Positions 42,500 to 50,155 of a DNA stretch of 53,766 nucleotides are shown here, one piece after another. Positions within the stretch are counted from its first letter, which is position 1. Every line of letters begins with the position of its first letter. The stretch is from Crocosphaera sp. (GTDB lineage: Bacteria > Cyanobacteriota > Cyanobacteriia > Cyanobacteriales > Microcystaceae). The translations under genes were made by a program, and so were the position numbers. The stretch is taken from contig JASJDD010000001.1 in NCBI GenBank assembly GCA_030065735.1, positions 1 to 53,766 on the forward strand. The letters run 5' to 3'. Below the pieces are notes generated by a model. It saw only the letters and a program-made list of their open reading frames with translations, searched no databases and was not told the origin of the DNA.

Positions 42500-45494
42500 G
42501 ATTCAATCCTTCTGTTAAATTAATAATTTCTTCATAAGCTAAACTTTTAACCATTTGACGCAGAGAATCTGCTAAAAAAGAATATTGATCAGGAATTTGT
42601 TGAATTAAACGAACCAAATTTTTTTCCCTTGCACTTGAAGCAGCTTGACCTAATTCCCCAACCCATGTTTGAGGCATTTGTCTTATTTCAGCATTCAGTT
42701 GTTCCATATTAACTTGACTGAGCAAACCCTGAGAAGATAGATAAGTCTGAGAATCTTGATAAAGATACTTAACACCTAAATATTGCTGCATCTTTTCAAA
42801 AATAATTGCTTCTTGAAACGGTTTCGGTACAAAATCATTACATCCTACCTCTAAAATAGCTTTTCTTTCCTCATCAAAAGCGGTGGCGGTTAACGCAATA
42901 ATAATCACGGGTGTTTCTAAGTTAGGATTTTCTGCTTCCAACTCACGAATGCGACGACTAGCCTCATAACCATCCATCACAGGCATTCTCATATCCATCC
43001 AAATTAACTGAGGATGCCATTCTTGCCAGATGTTTAACGCTTCTTGACCATTATTGGCCCAACGCACGTTAAATCCCACAGAAGTCAATATTTTCACCAT
43101 CAACAGTTGATTATCCCTCACATCTTCCACAACTAAAATACGATAGTTGGGTTGAGATGGCTGTAAACTAATCACCTGTTTTGACCCTTGTTTGACTAAC
43201 CCTTCAATTTTGGTTGGCATCATCATTTTCATTGTACAGGTAAAGGTCGAGCCTTTTCCGAGTGTGCTTTCGACTGAAATATCACCCCCCATTAAACGGG
43301 CAAACTGACGGCTAATGGATAATCCTAACCCAGTTCCTTCATTGGTTTCAACGGCAGTTTCTGTTTGCTTAAAGGCCTCAAAAATAGTCCCTAAATCCTC
43401 TTTTTTAATGCCCACTCCACTGTCTTTAACTTGCAGTTGTATCTCAATGTCTCTACTATGAGTGTCATAAGATAAGAGAGATAAATGGACATCAATGCGA
43501 CCGATTTGGGTGAATTTAATGGCATTGCCCACTAAATTAACAATAATCTGTCGTAATTTACTTTCATCTCCTTCTAAATATAAGGGTAAGTCTTCATCTT
43601 GATGCACGGTTAAAGCTAATCCTTTGGATAAGGCTTTTAGGGTTAGCAGTTCCTTAACAGATTTAATTAATTGATGAAGATTAAAACAAGTTTGATGAAG
43701 GGTTAATTGTCCGGCTTCAATACGAGACATTTCTAAAACATCGTTAATTAAAGAGAGTAAATGTTCTCCACTACGGTTAATAATTCCTAGATATTCCTGT
43801 TGTTCTGAAGATAGATAACTATCTCGATTCATCATTTGAGTAAAGCCTAAAATAGCATTTAAAGGCGTGCGTAATTCATGACTCATTTTGGCTAAAAATT
43901 GACTTTTGGCTAAGTTAGCAGCATTAGCTTGTTTGGTTTTTTCTTCAAGTACAGTTTGGGAATGTTGAGAGACTTCTAAAGCAGCTAAAAGGATGGTATT
44001 TCTTAATTCTTGTGCTGCTTCTATTTCGATTAATTGCCAAGGAAGGCATTTATCTTTAACCAGTTCTTTCCACATGGCAAAAGAGTGGCGAGGACAAAAT
44101 TCAGACAGACCTTGTTCATTGTTAATAAGCTCAACATTATGAGGATTTCCTGCCCATTTTACTTCATGGATTTGTTCGGATCGAAACCAAATAATATGAT
44201 AAGTGCTATTTCTTAAAAATAAGGAAATGGCTAATATTCCACAACCTATTTCCTTAAACTCTTGGGCTTTTTCATAACTTTGTACCAGGTTATCTGTATA
44301 AAATATTTCTGTTTTTTTAAAGTTTAAAAAGTCACGAATTAACGCTTCAATTTGTTTTTGAGTTGGGGTTTTTCCAATCAAACTAATTTGTTGATCCAGA
44401 TAAATAACTGCCCCTTGAGAACGAGTTAAATTGAGTAAACTTGACTTATTAGGACGAATCACTTTATCAATTAAATCAGGATACTTTAATAATCCTTCTC
44501 GTATTCTACTTTGTATACTTTTGATTTGAGTCCGATAACGACGAAATTCTTGTTCTTGTTTATACAGTAATTCAACAGATAAAAATTGACCTAAAAATTC
44601 ACATATTTTTCTTATTTCATAACTAATATATTTAGGAGAATAATGATGACAAGCGATCAGTCCCCAGAGACGATTTTCATTCATTAAAGAGATGGACATC
44701 GAAGCACTAACCCCCATATTTTTTAAGTATTTCACATGACAAGGATAAACACTTCTTAACACAGCCCGACTCAAATCTAATTCCTCATGTTGGAGAGGAT
44801 GTTGACGAGGAATAATGGAAATGGGTTCATAAGTTACATCAGGAATAATTCGCAACCAATTACTACAATAAAATTCTCTTGCTGGGGTAGGAATCTCATA
44901 AGCAGGATAATGTAATCCTAAATAACTTTCTACATCTTCCCGTTTACTTTCAGCTAAAACCACCCCACTATTATCGTATTCAAAACGATAAATCAATACC
45001 CGATCAAATTGTATTATTTTTCTAACTTCTTCCGTAATAGCTGGTAAAATTTCTTCTAACTCATGAGTAGCACCGATATTCGTAACCGCATTTTTTAATA
45101 AGTTATAAGGATTGATATCATGGTGATTGTCATCTAAGTCTAAAGGTTCTAGTTCCAAAATAATACTATCTTGAATTGTATGAACAATCCCTTTAAATTG
45201 TCTATTATCTTTCTTGTTTTTCAGTTTAATAATATCTACAAACTCAGGATCGCTTTCCTCAAGAAAATTCTGTATTTTTTTAATCTGTTTAGAAGACATT
45301 AAATAATTCAAGGGTTTACCCAGTAACGTTTTGGGTTTAACCCCTAAAAACTCCCTCGTATTCTCACTAACTTGAATAATGGTTAAAGTGGCAATATCAA
45401 TCACCAATAATACGCCATAGGGTTGAATGGAAGCAGGATAGCGAACCTCAAACTGTTCATATTGTTGAAGATTATTTAATGGTAAATTTGTCAT
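42486..45494 (-). CDS. Phytochrome-type hybrid histidine kinase (PAS-GAF-PHY-HisKA-HATPase-REC)
   Basis: A 1002-aa light sensor. The PAS domain (about 15-115) starts RYPASIQPYGVLLVID. The GAF domain (about 140-310) keeps the bilin-attachment Cys at 252 (LRSVYPCHVKYLKNMG) and GLIACHHYSPKY. The PHY domain (about 320-510) has the tongue motifs WAGNP and CPRHSFAMWKE. HisKA follows (AKMSHELRTPLNAILGF), then HATPase (VNLVGNAIKFTQI, VKDSGVGI, GTGLGLSIS) and a receiver at about 775-900 (phospho-Asp in LIWMDMRMPVMDG). No N-terminal biliverdin Cys exists, so phycocyanobilin at Cys252 is likely. The usual PxxDIP in GAF reads PAYEIP, with Glu200 for the Asp that positions the chromophore pyrrole water. 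Confidence 0.95.
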   Translation of the reverse strand: MTNLPLNNLQQYEQFEVRYPASIQPYGVLLVIDIATLTIIQVSENTREFLGVKPKTLLGKPLNYLMSSKQIKKIQNFLEESDPEFVDIIKLKNKKDNRQFKGIVHTIQDSIILELEPLDLDDNHHDINPYNLLKNAVTNIGATHELEEILPAITEEVRKIIQFDRVLIYRFEYDNSGVVLAESKREDVESYLGLHYPAYEIPTPAREFYCSNWLRIIPDVTYEPISIIPRQHPLQHEELDLSRAVLRSVYPCHVKYLKNMGVSASMSISLMNENRLWGLIACHHYSPKYISYEIRKICEFLGQFLSVELLYKQEQEFRRYRTQIKSIQSRIREGLLKYPDLIDKVIRPNKSSLLNLTRSQGAVIYLDQQISLIGKTPTQKQIEALIRDFLNFKKTEIFYTDNLVQSYEKAQEFKEIGCGILAISLFLRNSTYHIIWFRSEQIHEVKWAGNPHNVELINNEQGLSEFCPRHSFAMWKELVKDKCLPWQLIEIEAAQELRNTILLAALEVSQHSQTVLEEKTKQANAANLAKSQFLAKMSHELRTPLNAILGFTQMMNRDSYLSSEQQEYLGIINRSGEHLLSLINDVLEMSRIEAGQLTLHQTCFNLHQLIKSVKELLTLKALSKGLALTVHQDEDLPLYLEGDESKLRQIIVNLVGNAIKFTQIGRIDVHLSLLSYDTHSRDIEIQLQVKDSGVGIKKEDLGTIFEAFKQTETAVETNEGTGLGLSISRQFARLMGGDISVESTLGKGSTFTCTMKMMMPTKIEGLVKQGSKQVISLQPSQPNYRILVVEDVRDNQLLMVKILTSVGFNVRWANNGQEALNIWQEWHPQLIWMDMRMPVMDGYEASRRIRELEAENPNLETPVIIIALTATAFDEERKAILEVGCNDFVPKPFQEAIIFEKMQQYLGVKYLYQDSQTYLSSQGLLSQVNMEQLNAEIRQMPQTWVGELGQAASSAREKNLVRLIQQIPDQYSFLADSLRQMVKSLAYEEIINLTEGLNHESY

Positions 45495-45514
45495 CGTTTT
45501 AAAACGTCAGTTAA

Positions 45515-45964
45515 TTAAGCTTCTTTTTCTAAGAATAAAGTAACGGGACCATCATTTTTAATACTAACCTCCATCATCGCCCCAAATCTTCCTGTTTCTA
45601 CTTTTAAACCACTCTTTTTTAATTCATCAACAAATAAATTATATAATTTATTTGCTTCAGTAGGAGGTGCAGAATGACTAAAAGAAGGACGACGGCCTTT
45701 ACGACAATCTCCATATAAAGTAAACTGACTAATAACTAATAATTCTCCTGCAATGTCTTGCACTGATTTCGTCCATTTACCTTCGGGATCTTCATCGCTA
45801 AATAATCGTAATTCTAAACATTTACGCACCATCCAATTAATTTCATTAACCGTATCATTAGCAGCAATTCCTACTAACAAATTTAGGCCTTTCCCTATTT
45901 TTCCCACAACCTCTCCATTAACCCTTACTTGAGACTCAGTTACTCGTTGAATAATCACACGCAT
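45515..45964 (-). CDS. dtd: D-aminoacyl-tRNA deacylase
   Basis: A 149-aa enzyme from the ATG at 45964 ([18 protein letters not shown]); a TTG two codons earlier is less likely. It hydrolyses D-amino acids, and misloaded glycine, from tRNA. The signature [21 protein letters not shown] contains the S-Q-F-T-L active element. The cross-subunit motif [20 protein letters not shown] contains the G-x-M/F-x-V-x-x-x-NDGPVT stretch. All key residues are there. It lies 20 bases after the phytochrome gene start on the same strand, but function gives no reason to link them. Confidence 0.97.
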   Translation of the reverse strand: MRVIIQRVTESQVRVNGEVVGKIGKGLNLLVGIAANDTVNEINWMVRKCLELRLFSDEDPEGKWTKSVQDIAGELLVISQFTLYGDCRKGRRPSFSHSAPPTEANKLYNLFVDELKKSGLKVETGRFGAMMEVSIKNDGPVTLFLEKEA

Positions 45965-46203
45965 AAGCAATTTATCATCATTGAATTTAATTAATAATTA
46001 ATTTGAATCCCCATGCAATTGGACTCCTGTTCTTATTCAATAAGAAAAACCCCGCTCATGATAGGCTAAAGAAAAACAATGGATTGTACTGAGTATGACT
46101 TTTTTACAAAAATTTACAAAAAGCAACCTATAGTGGCCCAGCAAAATTAAATTAAACAAGCCTTAACTTTCCCTGCACTATGTCTCCTGCTATTTGAACC
46201 AGT

Positions 46204-46662
46204 ATGGCCGCTAACAATGATAAAAACAATCGTGTATTTTTATATGAAGTCGTGATTAACCCCAAGATGGGTAAACTCAGTCACATTGACGGTTTATTTC
46301 AGCGTCGGGGAAAATTTTACTTCAAAGTGCCTTATGAACGGATGAACCGAGAAATGCAAAGGATCAGCCGTTTAGGGGGCAAAATTGTCAACATTATTCC
46401 TCTCAACGCCCCAAATGACTGCCCCACTGAGGATGAAGAAGCGTTACCTTGGTGGGTAGAAATTACCACTACTCGTCCCCATTGTATCTACTATTTTGGG
46501 CCGTTTGATGACTTTGCTGAAGCCTACCAACATCACGGGGGTTATGTGGAAGATTTGCAAGAAGAAGGGGCTAAAGGGATTATGATACAGATAAAACAAT
46601 GCCAACCGTTAGTGTTGACCCAAGAATTAGAAGAAGAAATCTCAAAGATATTTTACGATTAG
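46204..46662 (+). CDS. CpcD-like linker domain fused to DUF1816
   Basis: A 152-aa protein. Residues about 10-65 (FLYEVVINPKMGKLSHIDGL, RRGKFYFKVPYERMNREMQR, ISRLGGKIVNI) match the CpcD/allophycocyanin linker domain that plugs the ends of phycobiliprotein rods. Residues about 75-140 (LPWWVEITTTRPHCIYYFGP, FDDFAEAYQHHGGYVEDL) match DUF1816. It lacks the large rod-linker domain of CpcC. A role in phycobilisome end-capping or regulation is inferred from the CpcD-like part. No phycobiliprotein gene lies nearby. The upstream 45965-46203 gap holds no gene and only an AT-rich stretch, probably with the promoter. Confidence 0.85.
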   Translation: MAANNDKNNRVFLYEVVINPKMGKLSHIDGLFQRRGKFYFKVPYERMNREMQRISRLGGKIVNIIPLNAPNDCPTEDEEALPWWVEITTTRPHCIYYFGPFDDFAEAYQHHGGYVEDLQEEGAKGIMIQIKQCQPLVLTQELEEEISKIFYD

Positions 46663-46915
46663 GAGTATCTAATTTAAGATAATACCATTTTCCTTTCTCT
46701 CATAACTTGTGCTATTATTATTAGCGGTTGCGACCCACCTGACCGACTAAGAGGACACCCTTTGGGTATAAAGTATGTACTCGGCGGCAGATCAGGGAAA
46801 AGATCGCTCAAGAATAGAAAAGTAGGCAGCAATCGCATAAGTCCAAAGAGGGATCTCAACAAAAAGTAATAACTCCTTGGGGAGCAGGGAGTCTGCCTGT
46901 GGAGGCGGTGTAAGA

Positions 46916-46965
46916 CCAACATCTCGGCTTCGCTCGATGTTGGCATTGAGCGAAGCCGAAATGCC
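46916..46965. repeat. Paired hairpins with complementary 12-base loops
   Basis: Hairpin 1 is CCAACATC / GATGTTGG around loop TCGGCTTCGCTC. Hairpin 2 is GGCATT / AATGCC around loop GAGCGAAGCCGA. The two loops are exact reverse complements over all 12 bases. The same DNA can thus form either two small hairpins or one longer stem. It looks like two inverted copies of a REP-like cyanobacterial palindrome. Confidence 0.85.
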
Positions 46966-47059
46966 AAAATAAGACTTGTCTTATGGAGGCAACGGCCAAT
47001 GAAACGGGAAGCCCTAAAGACGAATAAGACCGTCCCTGAATTGAGTTGTTGTTGGGAAG

Positions 47060-47086
47060 CCCCAACCTCAGCGAAGCAGGTTGGGG
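47060..47086. repeat. Strong hairpin, possible IS200/IS605 end
   Basis: CCCCAACCT pairs perfectly with AGGTTGGGG around CAGCGAAGC. It lacks a T-run on either strand, so it is a poor terminator. The form resembles right-end hairpins of tnpB-bearing elements, and a weaker relative occurs at 51555-51581. Confidence 0.75.
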
Positions 47087-47097
47087 TACTTCACTTT

Positions 47098-48228
47098 CTA
47101 ATCATCTTTTAAGGCATAGGTGACTTGTTCTTGTTCTTCGAGAGAAAGATCAGGGAACATGGGTAAGGATAATACTTCATCAGCAGCTTGTTCTGTCACA
47201 GGAAAAGCTCCTTTTTGATAACCTAAATTTTGATACACTTTTTGTAAATGCAAGGGAATAGGATAATAAATCATGGAAATAATCCCTTTTTCTTGTAGCT
47301 TTTCTTTAAGATCATCTCTTGTGGTTTTTTCTGGATTACTCTTATTTTTAACTAAAATGGTGTATTGATTCCAAACATGATAACCTCCCTTAATCTCTTG
47401 GGGACGTTGTATCCCTGCAATGGGAGCTAGTAGTTGATGATATCGTTGTGCAATTTTTCTTCTTTGCTCATTCCATTGATCTAAATAAGATAATTTAACT
47501 CGTAGAATAGCTGCTTGGATGCTGTCGAGACGACTATTAATACCCACAACATCGTGATAATATCGTTGTGCTGAACCGTGTTCTTTAATGACTCGTATAC
47601 TTTGAGCGATCGCAGGATCGTTAGTGGTAACGGCTCCACCATCCCCACAAGTCCCCAGATTTTTCGTGGGAAAGAAGCTAAAACAACCAATATGACCAAT
47701 ATTGCCCACTCTATCGTCTCCCCATTTGGCTCCTGTGCTTTGAGCGCAGTCTTCGATCACGTAAAGATTATGTTTTTGGGCAATGTCCATTAAACGAGCC
47801 ATGTTAAGGGGTTGACCAAAGAGATGAACGGGGATAATGGCTTTGGTTTGGGGGGTAATGGCCGCTGCTATGGCTTCGATATCAATATTAAAAGTATCCT
47901 GTTCAATATCGACAAAAACGGGTTTGGCTCCCACTAAACTGATGGTTTCTGCGGTGGCAATGAAAGTGAAGGGTGTGGTAATGACTTCATCCCCCGCACT
48001 AATATTTAAAGCTCGTAAGGCTAAATAAAGTGCATCGGTTCCTGAGTTACAACCAACACAGTAAGAACTACCGACATATTCAGCTAATTGTTGTTCAAAG
48101 TCGCTAACAATCGTACCACCGATATAACGACCAGAACGGACAACTTCGAGTACAGCACGATCAATTTCGTCACTGATAAGCTTGTATTGACGGACTAAAT
48201 CAACAGGGGGGATGGTATTCACTGGCAT
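47098..48228 (-). CDS. DegT/DnrJ/EryC1 family sugar aminotransferase
   Basis: About 376 aa from the ATG at 48228 (MPVNTIPPVDLVRQYKLI). A PLP-dependent enzyme of the group that aminates keto-sugars of nucleotide sugars. Landmarks are the phosphate-binding CVGCNSGTDALYLALRAL, ITTPFTFIATAETI, YVIEDCAQSTGAKWG with the PLP Asp, and the Schiff-base Lys in SFFPTKNLGTCGDGGAV, then NSRLDSIQAAILRVKL. It probably supplies an amino sugar for surface polysaccharide, possibly the glycan of the 10-24 kb unit, although it is not linked to that operon. No other sugar-nucleotide gene is nearby. Alternative start 48237 adds three residues. Confidence 0.93.
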   Translation of the reverse strand: MPVNTIPPVDLVRQYKLISDEIDRAVLEVVRSGRYIGGTIVSDFEQQLAEYVGSSYCVGCNSGTDALYLALRALNISAGDEVITTPFTFIATAETISLVGAKPVFVDIEQDTFNIDIEAIAAAITPQTKAIIPVHLFGQPLNMARLMDIAQKHNLYVIEDCAQSTGAKWGDDRVGNIGHIGCFSFFPTKNLGTCGDGGAVTTNDPAIAQSIRVIKEHGSAQRYYHDVVGINSRLDSIQAAILRVKLSYLDQWNEQRRKIAQRYHQLLAPIAGIQRPQEIKGGYHVWNQYTILVKNKSNPEKTTRDDLKEKLQEKGIISMIYYPIPLHLQKVYQNLGYQKGAFPVTEQAADEVLSLPMFPDLSLEEQEQVTYALKDD

Positions 48229-48413
48229 TTTAACCAAGGGTTTTTACCTATGAAAGCAAATTTTTTCACAAAAGGGAAGTGTTCACTGTTAATCCTCTCA
48301 ATAAATAAGTTTTGATTATGAATTGTTGATTGTTAATTACCCCAAGAAACTCCATTAACAGGACTGGGAGACTGGGAAAAATGATTTACCCTGTCACCCT
48401 CTCACCTCTTCGT

Positions 48414-48830
48414 CTATTCCTCAGTTTTCGGAGTAAACTCCAAGGAAACTCCATTCATGCAATAGCGTTGTCCTGTGGGTTTAGGTCCATCTGCAAACAC
48501 ATGACCTAAATGACCACCACAACGACTACAATGGACTTCAATTCTTGTCATAAATAAAGAACGATCAATTGAGGTTTCAATGGCACCTTCGATGGGTTGA
48601 TAAAAGCTTGGCCAACCGGTACCACTGTTATATTTAGTCTCAGAAGTAAATAAGGGTTGTCCACAACCAGCACAGTTATAAACCCCTTCCCCATATTCTT
48701 TATCTAAAGGGCTGGTTCCTGCTCTTTCTGTGCCGTGTTTCCGCAAAACATTGAACTGTTCTGGGGTTAAATTTTCTTTCCATTCTTGTTCGGTTTTGTT
48801 AACTTCAAATTGTTTGTCTGAGGTTTTCAC
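48414..48830 (-). CDS. msrB: Peptide methionine-R-sulfoxide reductase MsrB
   Basis: A 138-aa enzyme repairing methionine R-sulfoxide. The two zinc CxxC pairs are in [12 protein letters not shown] and [14 protein letters not shown]. The catalytic Cys is in [13 protein letters not shown] near the end. The expected GTGWPSF substrate loop is intact. The recycling Cys found in many MsrBs is replaced (SSR region reads [14 protein letters not shown]), so reduction may use thioredoxin directly. The start is a GTG ([11 protein letters not shown]); no suitable ATG precedes it. It sits next to a glutathione transferase gene, fitting an oxidative-stress pair, and both read the same way. Confidence 0.95.
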   Translation of the reverse strand: MKTSDKQFEVNKTEQEWKENLTPEQFNVLRKHGTERAGTSPLDKEYGEGVYNCAGCGQPLFTSETKYNSGTGWPSFYQPIEGAIETSIDRSLFMTRIEVHCSRCGGHLGHVFADGPKPTGQRYCMNGVSLEFTPKTEE

Positions 48831-48916
48831 GATTGTTTCTTTCCTAAATAATTAACAACAAATGGTCGATTTTTTTAAGGGGTAAGGGATTGATTACTTT
48901 GCTCACTGTTCACTGC

Positions 48917-49720
48917 TCAGTGATCTGACGACTCTATCTCTACAGTAGTAGGAGACTCTTCTTCAGAGGGTTTAGAAGGAAGGGGTTTTCGATAATCTAT
49001 ATAAAGGCGATCGCGCCAGAGGAAGAAAGCATCATAAGCGGTATTATCCGCTAACCCAGGAATTCCCTTTCCTTTCAGGTTATCAGGAATATCTAAATAG
49101 TCACCTCCAGGTTGTTTTAAAACAATACTTAATGCGGCTACGGCTAAATCAGCTAACGTGATTTCATCTCCCACTAAATAGGGCTGATGCTCCAAAATAA
49201 GACTGAGTGCTTCTAAGTCTTGTTTCAAGGCTTTGGTTGCTTCTTTAACGGCATCAGGTCCGAAACCGACTCCTGTTCCTAAAGCACTCAAAATATCCCC
49301 AGGAACCGCTCCAATCAAGCTTTTTAGTAAATCAGGGACTTCTTTTGGTAAAACAGAGGTGCGAAAATTTGGGTTTTGATTTAAAGCACCAATTAAAGCA
49401 ATTCTTCCTTTGATTCCGATAGACTCATCTGCCCATTCCTCTATTAGTAAACATTGCCCTCGTTTGAGAGGATCAGTGGGAATAATGGGTTTTTCTGGGT
49501 ATTTTCTATCTAAATAAAAAGCAATTTCAGTGGAATCAGCAACGATAGTTTCTCCATCTTTTAAAACAGGAACTTGTCGTTGTCCTGACATTTTATATAA
49601 GTCCAGTTGTCCCACGCCTGGGGTGACTTCTATTTTACGATATTCTAACCCTTTATAATCAAGAATTAAGCGCACTTTCTCAGAATATTGAGAAACCTCG
49701 AATTGATAGAGTTCTAACAT
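48917..49720 (-). CDS. Glutathione S-transferase family protein
   Basis: A 267-aa protein from the ATG at 49720, preceded by GGAGGGAGGAGACCT, a strong ribosome site. The N-terminal thioredoxin-fold domain (1-80) starts MLELYQFEVSQYSEKVRLIL, with Ser-Gln-Tyr-Ser in the catalytic Ser/Cys/Tyr place. The cis-Pro is in GQRQVPVL and the glutathione gamma-Glu site in ADSTEIAFYLD. An all-helical C-terminal domain follows with QPYLVGDEITLADLAVAAL, the N-capping Asp motif. It is longer than most transferases by a central segment (about 120-160) and an acidic tail. The substrate is unknown. Confidence 0.9.
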   Translation of the reverse strand: MLELYQFEVSQYSEKVRLILDYKGLEYRKIEVTPGVGQLDLYKMSGQRQVPVLKDGETIVADSTEIAFYLDRKYPEKPIIPTDPLKRGQCLLIEEWADESIGIKGRIALIGALNQNPNFRTSVLPKEVPDLLKSLIGAVPGDILSALGTGVGFGPDAVKEATKALKQDLEALSLILEHQPYLVGDEITLADLAVAALSIVLKQPGGDYLDIPDNLKGKGIPGLADNTAYDAFFLWRDRLYIDYRKPLPSKPSEEESPTTVEIESSDH

Positions 49721-49982
49721 TAGGTCTCCTCCCTCCAACTGTCATTATCAATCTGTTTATACTGTAACGTTTTTTTACAATTTTGTCACAAAAATTCTGG
49801 TTTTTAAGCAAGAATAAGAGACTGAGAAAAAAATAAAATCATAAAACGAAAATTTGTTATAATTAGAAGATCAGGTTTCAAAATTATTAACGATGAATGA
49901 GATTAAGCAAGTTTAGGTCAGTAAAGTAAAATGAATTTTCGGCTCAAAACTAATAGTAATTACCATCATATTATCGAAAGAG

Positions 49983-50138
49983 TTGGGTCTAAAACCTCGT
50001 TTTTGAAGGTGAAAAGCTTTTGAGTCGGAGTATAAATCTCGGTTTTAACAACAATTTCTGTGCGATAGCGCCGGAGCGTAGTGAGGAACTTCTGTGCGAT
50101 AGCGCCGGAACGGAGTGAGGAACTTCTGACTTCGTTAA
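49983..50138 (+). repeat. Dispersed repeat, copy 2, with internal 34-bp duplication
   Basis: Matches the block at 33359-33452 (TTGGGTCTAAAACC at the start, CTTCTGACTTCGTTAA at the end). Inside it two 34-bp units (50056-50089 and 50090-50123) stand head to tail and differ at two or three positions; each begins TTCTGTGCGATAGCGCCGG. It ends 17 bases before the start of the P-loop gene, so it forms that gene's leader. Bases 49739-49982 contain no gene. Confidence 0.75.
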
Positions 50139-50155
50139 CATGGGAGGATGAGAAG

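Larger units (their letters stand above)
46663..47097. other. 435-bp gene-free region with REP-like inverted repeats
   Basis: No gene is supported. The stretch contains two adjacent hairpins with complementary loops (46916-46965), a separate strong hairpin (47060-47086), and GC-richer sequence than its surroundings. Two minus-strand frames of about 70 to 97 codons cross it but have no family resemblance and cross the palindromes. It is probably accumulated repeat and insertion-element debris between two convergent genes. Confidence 0.6.

Noticed and set aside
46674-47065. Two overlapping minus-strand frames of 97 and 69 codons
   Set aside because: Both pass through the palindromes at 46916-46965, have skewed composition, and resemble no protein family.
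50081-50155. Longer N-terminus for the P-loop protein
   Set aside because: The extra 25 codons are made from the 34-bp repeats; the ATG at 50156 has a better ribosome site and fits the family start.
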